A program made the translations under genes and the position numbers. A DNA stretch of 64,000 bases from Burkholderia sp. WP9 (lineage in GTDB: Bacteria > Pseudomonadota > Gammaproteobacteria > Burkholderiales > Burkholderiaceae): contig NZ_FNTG01000001.1 of NCBI RefSeq assembly GCF_900104795.1, positions 3,596,001-3,660,000 on the forward strand. Direction: 5' to 3'. The notes beneath the pieces are model-generated. The model saw only the letters and a program-made list of their open reading frames with translations, was not told where the DNA came from and did not search any database. Positions 28,730 to 38,592 of this stretch are shown here, in pieces. Position 1 is the first letter of the stretch; the number at the start of each line of letters is the position of its first letter.

Positions 28730-31471
28730 CTAGCATTGCCAGGACGCCGCGCCGGCCGCTGCGTCGCCGAGATACTTGCGACGCGCTTCGGCAAGCCGGC
28801 TCGCGTCGATCGTGCCCTCGTCCGCCAGGGCTTTCAGTGCGGCGATCACGATCGACTTGCGGTCCACTTCGAAGAACTCGCGCAACGCCTGGCGCGTGTC
28901 GCTGCGGCCGAAGCCGTCGGTGCCGAGCGTCACGTAGCGGCGCGGCACATACGCGCGGATCAGCTCCGGCACGGCGCGAACGTAGTCGGTCGCGGCAATG
29001 ATCGGGCCTTGCGACGCTTCAAGCGCTTGCGTGACATAGGGCGCGCCGGTCGCTTCACCAAGACGTGCGAGCCGTTCCGCCGCCATGCCGTCGCGCTGCA
29101 ACTCGGTGAAACTCGTCACGCTCCACACGGCGGCGTCGATCTGCCAATCGTCCTTCAACATCTGCTGAGCCGCGATCACTTCACCGAGAATCGCACCGGC
29201 GCCGAGCAATTGCACCGTGGCTTGCGTGCCCTCCTGCGCTGGCGCGGCAAGCGGATAAATACCTTTGAGAATCCCTTCGCGCAGCGCCTGCAAATTGCCG
29301 CCCGGCACCGAAGGCTGAGCGTAGTTCTCGTTCATCACCGTGACGTAATAAAACACGTCACGTTGCACGTCGAGCATCTCATGCATGCCCTCGTCCACGA
29401 TCGCGGCAACCTCGTAGGCGAACGCGGGGTCGTACGCGCGGCAATTCGGAATCGTCGATGCCGCCAGATGGCTCGTGCCGTCCTGATGCTGCAAGCCTTC
29501 GCCGCCGAGCGTCGTCTTGCCGGATGTCGCGCCGATCAGAAAACCGCGCGCACGCTGGTCCGCCGCCGCCCAGATCAGGTCGCCGATCCGCTGGAAACCG
29601 AACATGGAGTAGTAGATGTAGAACGGCAGCATCGGTACATCGTGCACGCTGTACGAGGTCGCCGCCGCGATCCATGACGACACCGCGCCCGCTTCCGAAA
29701 TGCCCTCTTCGAGAATCTGGCCTTTCGTGTCCTCGCGGTAGTACAGCATCGAGCCGAGGTCTTCCGGCTCGTACAACTGCCCGAGCGGCGAATAGATGCC
29801 GACCTGGCGGAACATGTTCGCCATGCCGAAGGTGCGTGCCTCGTCGGCGACGATCGGCACCACGCGCGGGCCGACTTCCACGTCCTTGAGCAGCGCTGTC
29901 AACATGCGAACCAGCGCCATGGTGGTGGACATGTCGCGACCATTGGAGTCCAGCGCGAATTGCCCCCAGGAGGACACCGGCGGGACGATCAGTCCCTTCG
30001 ATGCGACTCGCCGCCTTCTGGGCAGATAGCCTCCCAAGGCAGCCCGGCGCGCATGCAGGTATTGCATTTCCGGGCTGTCTTCCGCTGGTTTGTAAAACCT
30101 CACCTGTTCGACGTCCTCGTCCGTGAGCGGCAGGCGAAAGCGATCCCGAAACGCCTTGAGGTCGTCGAAGTCGAGTTTCTTCTGCTGATGCGTGGTCATG
30201 CGGCCCTGGCCCGAGGTGCCCATGCCGAAGCCCTTCATCGTCTTCGCGAGGATGACCGTCGGCTGGCCCTGATGCGCCAGCGCCTTCGCGTAGGCCGCGT
30301 GCAGTTTGCGCACGTCGTGGCCGCCGCGGCGCAGGCGGTCGATGTCGTCGTCGCTCAGTTGCGCGGCGAGCGCGGCAAGCTCCGGGTTCTGACCGAAGAA
30401 GCGTTCGCGGTTGTACGCGCCGTCGTTCGCGGAGAAGGTCTGGAACTGGCCGTCGACGGTATGCGCGAAGGCGCGCAGCAATGCGCCGGTGCGGTCGCGC
30501 GAGAACAGCGCGTCCCAATCCGAGCCCCAGATCACCTTGATCACATTCCAGCCGGCGCCGATGAATTGCGCTTCCAGTTCGTCGATGATGCGGCCGTTGC
30601 TGCGCACCGGACCGTCGAGACGCTGCAGATTGCAGTTGATCACGAACACGAGGTTGTCGAGCCCCTCGCGCGCGGCCAGCGACAGCGCGGCGGTCGACTC
30701 CGGCTCGTCCATCTCGCCGTCGCCGAAAAAGCCCCACACCTTGCGGCCTTCCGTTTGCACGAGGCCGCGATTGGCGAGATACCGCATGAAACGCGCTTGA
30801 TAAATCGCATTGATCGGCCCGATGCCCATGGAGCCGGTGGGGAACTGCCAGAAGTCCGGCATCAGCCACGGGTGCGGATACGAGCACAAGCCCGGGCCGC
30901 CGATCTCGCGCCGGTAGTGCTGCAGGTTCTCCTCGGAGAGGAAACCTTCGAGAAAAGCCCGCGCGTAGACACCCGGCGACGAATGCGGCTGGAAGTAGAT
31001 CAGGTCGCCCGTGCCCGCCTCGCCGCCCGGCGCGGCGGCGCGGAAGAAATGGTTGAATCCGACCTCGAACAGATCCGCCGCCGACGCATAACTCGCAATA
31101 TGCCCGCCGAGTTCGCCGTAAGCCTTGTTCGCGCGCACCACCATCGCGAGCGCATTCCAGCGCAGCGCGGCGGCGAGCCGCTCTTCGAGTTCGAGATTGC
31201 CGGGATAGCGCGGTTGTTGCTCGAACGGGATGGTGTTCTGATACGGCGTCACGTTCGTGCGCGCCGATTCCACGCCAAGCGTCAGCGCATGGCTCGCGAG
31301 CTTGTCGAACAGAAACTGCGCGCGCTCGCGGCCGACATGCGCGACCACGCCGTCGAGCGCCGCCAGCCATTCGGCGGTTTCCTGCGGATCAGGATCGGCC
31401 TGCTCCCTGGTGTGCGCATGCTCTGTGTTCAAAAACCGCACTTGCTTGCTACCGCTGGACAAATCCGTCAT
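28730..31471 (-). CDS. Homodimeric pyruvate (2-oxoacid) dehydrogenase E1, AceE/MdeB type
   Basis: This TPP-dependent enzyme decarboxylates a 2-oxoacid and passes the acyl group to a lipoyl E2. The 913-residue length and motifs ([18 protein letters not shown], the TPP-binding [10 protein letters not shown]...[20 protein letters not shown]) mark the homodimeric AceE family. No E2 or E3 gene is next to it, unlike the usual aceEF operon, and a divergent Lrp-type regulator adjoins it. That pairing recalls mdeB-mdeR of Pseudomonas putida, where an AceE paralogue oxidises 2-oxobutyrate from methionine; the methionine gamma-lyase gene is not here. The start has a GGGAGT ribosome site. AceE paralogue is certain; the substrate is inferred. 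Confidence 0.9.
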   Translation of the reverse strand: MTDLSSGSKQVRFLNTEHAHTREQADPDPQETAEWLAALDGVVAHVGRERAQFLFDKLASHALTLGVESARTNVTPYQNTIPFEQQPRYPGNLELEERLAAALRWNALAMVVRANKAYGELGGHIASYASAADLFEVGFNHFFRAAAPGGEAGTGDLIYFQPHSSPGVYARAFLEGFLSEENLQHYRREIGGPGLCSYPHPWLMPDFWQFPTGSMGIGPINAIYQARFMRYLANRGLVQTEGRKVWGFFGDGEMDEPESTAALSLAAREGLDNLVFVINCNLQRLDGPVRSNGRIIDELEAQFIGAGWNVIKVIWGSDWDALFSRDRTGALLRAFAHTVDGQFQTFSANDGAYNRERFFGQNPELAALAAQLSDDDIDRLRRGGHDVRKLHAAYAKALAHQGQPTVILAKTMKGFGMGTSGQGRMTTHQQKKLDFDDLKAFRDRFRLPLTDEDVEQVRFYKPAEDSPEMQYLHARRAALGGYLPRRRRVASKGLIVPPVSSWGQFALDSNGRDMSTTMALVRMLTALLKDVEVGPRVVPIVADEARTFGMANMFRQVGIYSPLGQLYEPEDLGSMLYYREDTKGQILEEGISEAGAVSSWIAAATSYSVHDVPMLPFYIYYSMFGFQRIGDLIWAAADQRARGFLIGATSGKTTLGGEGLQHQDGTSHLAASTIPNCRAYDPAFAYEVAAIVDEGMHEMLDVQRDVFYYVTVMNENYAQPSVPGGNLQALREGILKGIYPLAAPAQEGTQATVQLLGAGAILGEVIAAQQMLKDDWQIDAAVWSVTSFTELQRDGMAAERLARLGEATGAPYVTQALEASQGPIIAATDYVRAVPELIRAYVPRRYVTLGTDGFGRSDTRQALREFFEVDRKSIVIAALKALADEGTIDASRLAEARRKYLGDAAAGAASWQC

Positions 31472-31623
31472 GGCACCACTCCCGCATCGCCGCGTTCAGA
31501 TCAGGTTCGAATGAGTCAATGGTAACCACGTGCCTGCAAAATGAGCGTCTCATTTGCTTGTGGTTGCGCGCTGCGATAGGCTATTTGTTCCGGAATTTCC
31601 CCACGACACGGAATATTTCATCT

Positions 31624-32151
31624 ATGGCCACGCCACCCAGACGACTCGACCGCATCGACATCGGCATCCTGAGCCAGTTGCAGCAAAACGCGCGCATCAC
31701 TAATTCGGATCTGGCGCGTTCGGTGAACCTGTCGGCCACGCCGTGCTTCAACCGCGTGCGGGCGCTCGAGAAGCTGGGCCTGTTCAAGCAGCAAGTCACG
31801 CTGCTGAACCCGGAGCCGCTCGGGCTGCGCATCAACGTGTTCATTCAGGTGAGTCTGGAAAAGCAGGTGGAAGACGCGTTGCAGCGCTTCGAACAGGCGA
31901 TTTCGGAGCGGCCGGAAGTAATGGAGTGCTATCTGATGACGGGCGACGCCGACTATCTGCTGCGCGTTGTCATGCCGGATATGCAGACGCTGGAGCGTTT
32001 TATCGTCGATCATCTGACGAAGATTCCGGGCATCTCCAATATCCGCTCGAGCTTCGCGCTCAAGCAGGTGCGCTACAAAACGGCGCTGCCGCTGCCATCG
32101 TCGGGATTGACGCTGGTCGATCCCGACGACGTGTCGACTGACTGGCGTTAA
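31624..32151 (+). CDS. Lrp/AsnC-family regulator
   Basis: This 175-residue protein has an N-terminal helix-turn-helix ([20 protein letters not shown], then [20 protein letters not shown]) and a C-terminal RAM ligand domain ([32 protein letters not shown]). It lies divergently 152 bases from the AceE-like gene and very likely controls it, as MdeR does for mdeB. The ATG at 31624 starts the conserved part; a frame upstream to 31519 is spurious. The ligand is probably an amino acid or oxoacid. Confidence 0.9.
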   Translation: MATPPRRLDRIDIGILSQLQQNARITNSDLARSVNLSATPCFNRVRALEKLGLFKQQVTLLNPEPLGLRINVFIQVSLEKQVEDALQRFEQAISERPEVMECYLMTGDADYLLRVVMPDMQTLERFIVDHLTKIPGISNIRSSFALKQVRYKTALPLPSSGLTLVDPDDVSTDWR

Positions 32152-32228
32152 GGGCGCGCCACGGGCGTGCTTTTGTCTGCCCTTTTACTGACTTGCCGCT
32201 AGTGCGCTTATCGGCGCTTATCGGCGCT

Positions 32229-33041
32229 TTATGCCGTTGCCGCAACACGCTTATAGCGAGCGGCCGGCAGTTTGTGCGACAGGTTCGGCTGCAAGTGCTG
32301 GCGCGCGTTGTTGAAGCGCTCCCAGTCGGCGGCGTCGGGCAATGACGGGATCGTCACCAGTTCGCCTTGGTCGAGGCCGGCGAGCGCGGCGTCCACCATG
32401 TCCTCGGCGCTCATCACGATCTGCGACGGCAGATGCTCGACCGGCAGACCCGCACGGTCCCAGAATGCCGTGCTGGTCGCACCCGGCAGCACCGCTTGCA
32501 ACTGCACGCCCTTGTCGCCCACTTCGTGGTGCAGCGACTGCGTCAGGTTGAGCACATAGGCCTTGGTGCCGCTATAGGTGCCGTTCAACAGTTCCGGCGA
32601 GAGCGCGACGATCGACGAAATATTGATCACGATGCCGTTACCCCGCGCCACGAAACCAGGCACGACGGCCGCCGTCAGACGCGTGAGCGCCGTGACGTTC
32701 AGGTCGATCATCGTTTCGAGCGCATCCACGTCCGAGTCGATCAGCGAGGCGGTTGCGCCGACACCCGCGTTGTTGACCAGCATCGTGATCCCTGCGTCCG
32801 CGCGCAGCCGTTCTTCAATGCGGCGCACGTCGGCTTTGACGGTGAGGTCCGCCGTGATCGTGTCGATACGGCGGCCGGTCTGTGTCGTCAGACGCTCGGC
32901 CAGAGCGTTCAGCCGCGCTGCGTCGCGCGCCACGAGAATCAGGTCGTAGCCGCGCCGCGCGAGGCGGTCCGCATACACCGCGCCGATACCCGACGATGCG
33001 CCCGTCACCAATGCCGTGCCTTTGCCTGTTTGCGTTGCCAT
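32229..33041 (-). CDS. Short-chain dehydrogenase/reductase
   Basis: This 270-residue classical SDR has the cofactor motif TGASSGIG near residue 15, NNAG (LVNNAGVG) in the middle, a catalytic serine in INISSIVALSPE and the YSGTK active site. The presence of an Arg after the glycine motif region (ARDAARLNAL) suggests NADP(H). The start is supported by AAGGAGAG. It is divergent from the GlxA-type regulator (178-base gap), which may control it. The substrate cannot be told from sequence. Confidence 0.88.
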   Translation of the reverse strand: MATQTGKGTALVTGASSGIGAVYADRLARRGYDLILVARDAARLNALAERLTTQTGRRIDTITADLTVKADVRRIEERLRADAGITMLVNNAGVGATASLIDSDVDALETMIDLNVTALTRLTAAVVPGFVARGNGIVINISSIVALSPELLNGTYSGTKAYVLNLTQSLHHEVGDKGVQLQAVLPGATSTAFWDRAGLPVEHLPSQIVMSAEDMVDAALAGLDQGELVTIPSLPDAADWERFNNARQHLQPNLSHKLPAARYKRVAATA

Positions 33042-33219
33042 GTGTATCTCTCCTTGCGGGCGCGGCGCGTTGCGCCTCTGCCCTGTCCGATGAATGGGAA
33101 AAACCTGGAAACCTCCGCCGCTGTGCTGTTTCGCGTTGCATTGCGGTGTTGACGAGGCAAGTGTAGGCGCGTACTCTTTTGTCTCAAATGTCGTATTTAC
33201 CTCGTTTTAGGACATCGTA

Positions 33220-34155
33220 ATGAGACACGTCGGCGTGGTGGTTTTTCCCGGCTTTCAGATCCTCGACATGGTGGCGGTCGCGGTGTTCGAACTGGCGAAC
33301 CTGGAGGCCGGCCAGCCTGAGTACGACGTGGAGATCATTTCCGAGCATGGCGGCATGGTGCGCAGCTCGGCTGGCGTCGAGATCGCCACCCGGCCGTTCG
33401 GCGATCCGGCTTACGACACCGTGGTGGTCACCGGCGCGATGCAGATCGCGCCGTCGTCGCCGGGATTGCTGGCGTTCCTGAACGACGCGCTGGTCGCCTC
33501 CCGGCGTACCGCCAGCATTTGCACCGGCGCGTTCGTACTGGCCGAGGCCGGGATTCTGGACGGCCGCCACGCCACGACCCACTGGATTCACGCCCGCAAT
33601 CTGCAACAGCGCTTTCCACAAGCGCGCGTGGATGAGGACCGCATCTTTATCGTCGACGGCTCGGTGTGGACGTCGGCCGGCATGACCGCATGCATCGATT
33701 TATGTTTGGCGCTCGTTGAAAACGATCTCGGCGTCGAGGTTTCCCGCGCCATCGCCAAGAAACTCGTGGTTTATCACCGCCGCACCGGCGGCCAGTCACA
33801 GTTCTCGGCCATGCTGGACCTCGAGCCGAAATCCGATCGCATCCAGAACGCGCTCTCGTACGCCAAAAGTCATCTGCGCGAGCCATTGACGGTCGAACAA
33901 CTCGCCGACGTCGCGCACCTGAGCCCTCGTCAGTTCAGCCGCGCGTTTCGCGACGAAACCCGCCAATCGCCAGCCAAAGCGATCGAGTCATTGCGCGTCG
34001 AAGCCGCGCGCGCCATGCTGGAAGCAGGCCGCCATTCCATGGAGGCAGTGGCCGCGGAAACCGGCTTTGTCGATACCGAACGGATGCGGCGTGCGTTTCT
34101 ACGGGCGTACGGCCAGCCGCCGCAGGCCATCAAGCGTGCAGCGCGCGTCATGTAA
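33220..34155 (+). CDS. GlxA/FtrA-type AraC regulator with DJ-1/PfpI domain
   Basis: This 311-residue protein fuses an N-terminal DJ-1/PfpI-like domain (VVFPGFQILDMVAVAVFELAN; nucleophile-elbow-like SICTGAFVLAEAG; GRHATTHW) to a C-terminal AraC DNA-binding domain with two helix-turn-helices (LTVEQLADVAHLSPRQFSRA and MEAVAAETGFVDTERMRRAF). Members sense small metabolites. The start has an AGGA site. It faces away from the SDR gene, the likely target. Confidence 0.9.
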   Translation: MRHVGVVVFPGFQILDMVAVAVFELANLEAGQPEYDVEIISEHGGMVRSSAGVEIATRPFGDPAYDTVVVTGAMQIAPSSPGLLAFLNDALVASRRTASICTGAFVLAEAGILDGRHATTHWIHARNLQQRFPQARVDEDRIFIVDGSVWTSAGMTACIDLCLALVENDLGVEVSRAIAKKLVVYHRRTGGQSQFSAMLDLEPKSDRIQNALSYAKSHLREPLTVEQLADVAHLSPRQFSRAFRDETRQSPAKAIESLRVEAARAMLEAGRHSMEAVAAETGFVDTERMRRAFLRAYGQPPQAIKRAARVM

Positions 34156-34224
34156 CACAGGTGATGGACAATATCGCCAACCGCAGCAACACCCGATATG
34201 ACCTTCCACCATGAGAGGAACGCG

Positions 34225-34650
34225 ATGACCTACGACAACAGCAATCCCTTCGCGAGGATTCTGCGCGGCGAACTACCCTGCATCAAAGTGGCCGAAACCG
34301 ATGCCGCCCTCGCCTTCATGGACCTGATGCCGCAAGCCGACGGCCATCTGCTGGTGGTGCCCAAGGAAGCCGTGGCGGAGATTTTCGAGTTGTCGGATGC
34401 TTCGACGGTGGCATGCATACGCATGACGCAGAAGCTCGCGATCGCCGTGCGCGTGGCCTTGCGGCCGGATGGTGTGTTCATTGGGCAGTTCAACGGAGCC
34501 GCCGCGGGACAAACGGTGGCGCATGTGCATTTTCACGTGATTCCGCGCTGGGAAGGCCAGCCGCTGCGCATGCACGCGCGCGACGTCGCCGATGCGGAAA
34601 CGCTCGAAGCGCTTGCTAAGCGCATTCGCGCGCATTGGCGTGCCGACTAA
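34225..34650 (+). CDS. HIT-family (histidine triad) protein
   Basis: This 141-residue nucleotide hydrolase/transferase-like protein has the histidine triad HVHFHVIPRW near residue 102-110 and the N-terminal NPFARILRGELPC and HLLVVPKEAV segments. HIT proteins hydrolyse phosphoramidates of nucleotides such as AMP-lysine. The ATG at 34225 has an AGAGGA ribosome site. It is followed closely by the end of a small convergent membrane-protein frame. Confidence 0.92.
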   Translation: MTYDNSNPFARILRGELPCIKVAETDAALAFMDLMPQADGHLLVVPKEAVAEIFELSDASTVACIRMTQKLAIAVRVALRPDGVFIGQFNGAAAGQTVAHVHFHVIPRWEGQPLRMHARDVADAETLEALAKRIRAHWRAD

Positions 34651-34751
34651 CGGGTGAGTGAGTGACGCGCGCGCTCCCGCGCGCCGAAACGGCTGCGAAA
34701 ATTCGCGGTATTCAATCTCAGACGGGTCAATTGGCGAGCCAACGCGGCGCG

Positions 34752-34955
34752 TTAAAGCCGATGCCGCGAACGGCGCAGCGGATGCCGCCAGTCGATGCGG
34801 CGCGGTTTCAGGTGCGCGGGTCGCATCTCGTGCAGATGCCGGTGTTCCTGCCACAATTCGTCGGAGAAAAGAAACGCGACGATGAGCAGCGGAATGACCA
34901 GAAAGACGCCCAATATCAAGTGCTCGATCACGGTGGCCTCCGATCGCGGGAGCAT
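34752..34955 (-). CDS. Possible small membrane protein
   Basis: From an ATG at 34955 the frame encodes 67 residues: a short N-terminus, one strongly hydrophobic helix (VIEHLILGVFLVIPLLIVAF), then a His/Arg-rich basic tail (LWQEHRHLHEMRP). The amino-acid pattern is that of a real inner-membrane protein rather than a shadow. No clear ribosome site precedes the ATG, and the family is not recognised. It overlaps a longer opposite-strand frame that looks spurious. Confidence 0.45.
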   Translation of the reverse strand: MLPRSEATVIEHLILGVFLVIPLLIVAFLFSDELWQEHRHLHEMRPAHLKPRRIDWRHPLRRSRHRL

Positions 34956-35215
34956 GATTTCATTGTAGAGCACCGCGCGTACCCATACCGTGCCGCGCCT
35001 CTCACAATTGCGCGAGCGCGCCCATTTGCGAGCCTGCGGCAATGCGACGCCCTCACCTCGCCAAACCCGCATGCCGCCTCGCGCGTTGCAAAAAGGTGGC
35101 ACAGGAGTGCCAGAGGTTGCAAGAACTCCCCGCATCAAGACCTGACTAACTGAAAGGCGCTCGATCCGATATGGCACGCGCGCACTCAGACCAACAAGTT
35201 CTCAAGGGGAATCCA

Positions 35216-35758
35216 ATGACTACCGAACGTAGCAGCGAACTCACGTTGCGCCCGCTCGAACGTACCGATCTTCGCTTCGTCCACGAAGTGAACAACAACG
35301 CGAAAATCATGCGTTACTGGTTCGAGGAGCCGTACGAAACCTTCTCGGAACTGACGCAGCTTTACGACCAGCACGTGCACGACCTGCGCGAGCGCCGCTT
35401 CGTGGCGATCGACAACGAAGGGCAAACGGTCGGAGTCGTCGAGTTGATCGAGCTCGACTATATCCACCGGCGTGGCGAGTTTCAGATCATCATCGCGCCC
35501 CATGCGCAAGGCCGCGGCTATGCGACTCTGGCAACCCAACTCGCTACCGACTATGCGTTTTCAGTGCTGAACTTGCGCAAGGTTTATCTGATCGTCGACA
35601 AGTCGAATACGTCGGCCATCCACGTTTACGAGAAGTGCGGGTTCAGGCACGAGGCCGAGTTGATCGAGGAATTTTTCGGCAACGGCAGCTATCACAACGC
35701 CCTGCGCATGTGCATGTTTCAGGACGAGTTCTTCAAGATGAACCAGCAGGTTCGATGA
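35216..35758 (+). CDS. speG: Spermidine N1-acetyltransferase
   Basis: SpeG acetylates spermidine and spermine with acetyl-CoA, limiting polyamine toxicity. The 180-residue GNAT protein starts [20 protein letters not shown], contains the acetyl-CoA loop ([17 protein letters not shown]), the conserved [14 protein letters not shown], and the SpeG-type N-terminal [26 protein letters not shown] site precedes the ATG at 35216. Confidence 0.9.
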   Translation: MTTERSSELTLRPLERTDLRFVHEVNNNAKIMRYWFEEPYETFSELTQLYDQHVHDLRERRFVAIDNEGQTVGVVELIELDYIHRRGEFQIIIAPHAQGRGYATLATQLATDYAFSVLNLRKVYLIVDKSNTSAIHVYEKCGFRHEAELIEEFFGNGSYHNALRMCMFQDEFFKMNQQVR

Positions 35759-36211
35759 AGTGCGACCGGCACAGCGCTGCAATCCCAGCGAACTCTGCCG
35801 ACACAGCTTGTCGTACCTGGCACTCTTTATATTCTGCAAATACACCGTTATTTCGTGATTTTAATTTGGTCAGTTGAATGACTTTGTGTGCAACGCACCA
35901 ACTCGCGAAATTTAATGTAGTAAATCGCTTAATTGAGGCTGCTCGTTTACGCGAATACGCGGCGCAAAGCGTTACTAGTTAAAGCGGCGCACCCTGCCCG
36001 TCTCCTGGTTATCCACGGCAATCACACCCACTTAAACCGTTGCCCAGCGATTAAGCAGCCGCAAAGCATGGTGCGACAATTCGCCACTGTTGCGACCGCA
36101 CACAAGATGTGCTTGTCGTTCTCTCGCGTTCTCCTAAAGTGCAAGGTGCGGGTTCAACGTTAAAGTTAAATACATAGCTAACCTGAGTATCCACCCGCAC
36201 CGGAGGAAAAT
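35759..36211. other. Gene-free AT-richer gap
   Basis: This 453-base stretch between speG and a small secreted-protein gene shows no coding pattern, tRNA or strong hairpin. Its last ~80 bases should hold the promoter of the downstream gene, whose ribosome site is CGGAGGA. Confidence 0.4.
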
Positions 36212-36550
36212 ATGAAAATGCGAATCGCCCTTGTTTTCGCCATTGCGGGATTGGCTGCCGCCACTGTTCAGGCGCAAGACGTCATGATCAAGCCGCAGCA
36301 AACCATCCAGTTCAAGGCCAACGCATATGGCTGCCTGTCGAAGGATAAACTCGACGCCGCCGACCAGCATGCGCAAGCCGGTGAACAGCAAAAAATGCAG
36401 GAATTTTTCTCTGGATACCAGTGTGTCTCCACACCGGAAAATTCGAGTTTCCGCGTCGTGCGCGTGGTTGGTCACGACGTCGAATTCGTGAATTCCGGCA
36501 ATAGCGACACGCAAGGACTTTGGGCAAACGATCGATTCATCAAGCAATAA
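36212..36550 (+). CDS. Small secreted protein of unknown function
   Basis: This 112-residue protein has a signal peptide (MKMRIALVFAIAGLAAATVQ, likely cut after Ala21) and a mature part with two cysteines (CLSKDKLDAADQHA and GYQCVSTPE) that may form a disulfide. It ends with a short beta-rich region (FRVVRVVGHDVEFVN). The ribosome site GGAGGA is strong. It is a single transcription unit, with a terminator at 36653. The family is not recognised; periplasmic location is inferred. Confidence 0.75.
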   Translation: MKMRIALVFAIAGLAAATVQAQDVMIKPQQTIQFKANAYGCLSKDKLDAADQHAQAGEQQKMQEFFSGYQCVSTPENSSFRVVRVVGHDVEFVNSGNSDTQGLWANDRFIKQ

Positions 36551-36652
36551 GCTAAGCGCCGTCATTCCGGCGGAATGCCGGAATGTGATTTTGCGTGCGT
36601 CGATTCTCTGACTTTTAAAAAGCCGGAGGCGGTGAACCTGTGAGTTAAAAAT

Positions 36653-36684
36653 CGGCTGGGCATCAAATGCCTGGCCGTTTTTAT
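36653..36684 (+). terminator. Rho-independent terminator
   Basis: An 11-bp stem (CGGCTGGGCAT / ATGCCTGGCCG, three-base loop) is followed by TTTTTATTT. It ends the small secreted-protein transcript. A second hairpin without a T run (CATTCCGGC...GCCGGAATG) lies at 36563-36585. Confidence 0.8.
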
Positions 36685-36819
36685 TTGTGCGTGTTCACTT
36701 CGCTTGGGAAACGGACAGAAAAAAGCCGATGCGGATTATGTCGATCCGCATCGGCAGTACGCCTTCTCGCAAAGCGCAGGAACAACCGTTGGCTCGTCGT
36801 GCGAGGAGCCGTGTCGATA

Positions 36820-38553
36820 TCAGTGCGAGTCGCGCGGCACCGGCGCACCGCTCGATCCCACCAGGAAGTCGAGATCCGCGCCCTGGTCGGCTTGCAGCAC
36901 GTGTTCGACGTAGAGTTTGTAGTAGCCGCGTTTGGGCGCTTCCGGCGCCTGCCATGCGGCGCGCCGGCGCGCGAGTTCCTCGTCGGTGACGTCCAGATGC
37001 AGGCGCCTTGCCTCGACATCCAGCTCGATCATGTCGCCGGTCTGCACGAACGCGAGCGGGCCGCCCGCGGCCGCTTCGGGCGACACGTGCAGCACCACCG
37101 CGCCGTAAGCCGTGCCGCTCATGCGGCCATCCGAAATGCGCACCATGTCCGTAATGCCTTTTTGCAGCACCTTTTTCGGCAGCGGCATGTTGCCGACTTC
37201 CGCAAAGCCTGGATAACCCTTCGGCCCCGCGCCCTTGAGCACCATGATGCAATGCTCGTCGATGTCGAGCGAATCGTCGTCGATCTTCGCGTGCAACTCC
37301 TCGATGTTCTCGAACACGACCGCGCGGCCGCGATGCTTGAGCAACGCTGCGGTCGCCGCCGACGGTTTGATCACCGCGCCATTCGGCGCCAGGTTGCCCT
37401 TGAGCACCGCGATGCCGGCCTTCGGCTTGAACGGCTCGGCGAAGGTCGTGATGACCTTCTCGTCGTGATTCGGCGCGTTGCGCACGTTGTCCCAGAGCGT
37501 CTTGCCGTTCACGGTCAGCGCTTCTTTATGCAGCAATCCCTGTTCGCCGAGTTGCTTCAGCACGGCCGGCAAGCCGCCCGCGTAGCAAAAGTCCTCCATC
37601 AGATACTCGCCGGACGGTTGCAGATTCACGAGACACGGCACATTCGAACCGAGCTCCCAATCCTCCAGCGACAACTCCACACCAATGCGCTTCGCGAGCG
37701 CGATCAGGTGGACCACGGCATTGGTCGAGCCGCCGATCGCGGCGTTCGTGCGGATCGCGTTTTCAAAGGCCTGGCGCGTGAGGATCTTGTCCATCGTCAG
37801 ATCCTCGCGAACCATGTCGACAATGCGCCGGCCCGCGAGATGCGCGAGCACCTGACGGCGCGCATCGACGGCTGGAATCGCCGCGTTGTGCGGCAGGCCC
37901 ATGCCGAGCGATTCGACCATCGAGGCCATGGTCGACGCCGTGCCCATCGTCATGCAGTGGCCGCGCGAGCGGTTCATGCACGACTCGGCCTCGGTGAATT
38001 CTTCCTGCGTCATCGTGCCGGCGCGCACTTCCTCGGACATCTGCCACACGCCCGTGCCGGAGCCGATGTTCTTGCCGCGAAAGCGGCCGTTCAACATCGG
38101 TCCGCCGGAAACCGCCAATGCGGGTAGATTGCACGAAGCCGCGCCCATCAGCAGGGCCGGCGTGGTCTTGTCGCAGCCGACCAGCAGGATCACACCGTCC
38201 ATCGGATTGCCGCGAATCGACTCCTCGACATCCATGGAAGCGAGGTTGCGAAACAGCATCGCGGTAGGCCGCAAGTTGGTCTCACCGAGCGACATCACCG
38301 GAAACTCGAGCGGCAGGCCGCCCGCTTCATGCACGCCCTTTTTCACGTACTCCGCCAGCTCGCGAAAGTGCGCATTGCAAGGCGTCAGTTCGGACCACGT
38401 ATTACAGATGCCGATTACCGGGCGTCCGTCGAATTCATCGTGCGGAATGCCCTGGTTCTTCATCCACGAGCGATGCAGAAAGCCGTCGCGGTCCTTAAGG
38501 CCGAACCACGCCTGGCTGCGCAGCGGCTTTTTTGTCTGGTTCGAATCAGCCAT
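36820..38553 (-). CDS. araC: L-arabonate (pentonate) dehydratase, IlvD/Edd family
   Basis: This Fe-S dehydratase converts L-arabonate to 2-keto-3-deoxy-arabonate in the non-phosphorylating L-arabinose pathway. The 577-residue protein carries the cluster cysteines in GICNTW, LVGCDKTTPA and GHCMTMGTAS, plus SDGRMSGT near the C-terminus. The substrate is inferred from its place after araFGH and from resemblance to AraC of Azospirillum (not the AraC regulator). The ATG at 38553 has a CAGGAG site. It is the last gene of the operon; lactonase and later dehydratase genes are not in the window. Confidence 0.85.
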   Translation of the reverse strand: MADSNQTKKPLRSQAWFGLKDRDGFLHRSWMKNQGIPHDEFDGRPVIGICNTWSELTPCNAHFRELAEYVKKGVHEAGGLPLEFPVMSLGETNLRPTAMLFRNLASMDVEESIRGNPMDGVILLVGCDKTTPALLMGAASCNLPALAVSGGPMLNGRFRGKNIGSGTGVWQMSEEVRAGTMTQEEFTEAESCMNRSRGHCMTMGTASTMASMVESLGMGLPHNAAIPAVDARRQVLAHLAGRRIVDMVREDLTMDKILTRQAFENAIRTNAAIGGSTNAVVHLIALAKRIGVELSLEDWELGSNVPCLVNLQPSGEYLMEDFCYAGGLPAVLKQLGEQGLLHKEALTVNGKTLWDNVRNAPNHDEKVITTFAEPFKPKAGIAVLKGNLAPNGAVIKPSAATAALLKHRGRAVVFENIEELHAKIDDDSLDIDEHCIMVLKGAGPKGYPGFAEVGNMPLPKKVLQKGITDMVRISDGRMSGTAYGAVVLHVSPEAAAGGPLAFVQTGDMIELDVEARRLHLDVTDEELARRRAAWQAPEAPKRGYYKLYVEHVLQADQGADLDFLVGSSGAPVPRDSH

Positions 38554-38592
38554 GAAATCTCCTGTTGGCAAACATGTAGAGCGGGGCGCGCA

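Noticed and set aside
29960..31525. 521-codon plus-strand frame opposite the AceE-like gene
   Set aside because: Shadow frame of a gene with full motif support; no ribosome site or family resemblance.
32208..32230. Two and a half tandem copies of GCGCTTATCG at the end of the SDR gene
   Set aside because: Too short and isolated to support a functional claim.
34662..35153. 163-codon plus-strand frame after the HIT gene
   Set aside because: Low-complexity shadow-like composition; the opposite strand encodes a plausible membrane helix instead.
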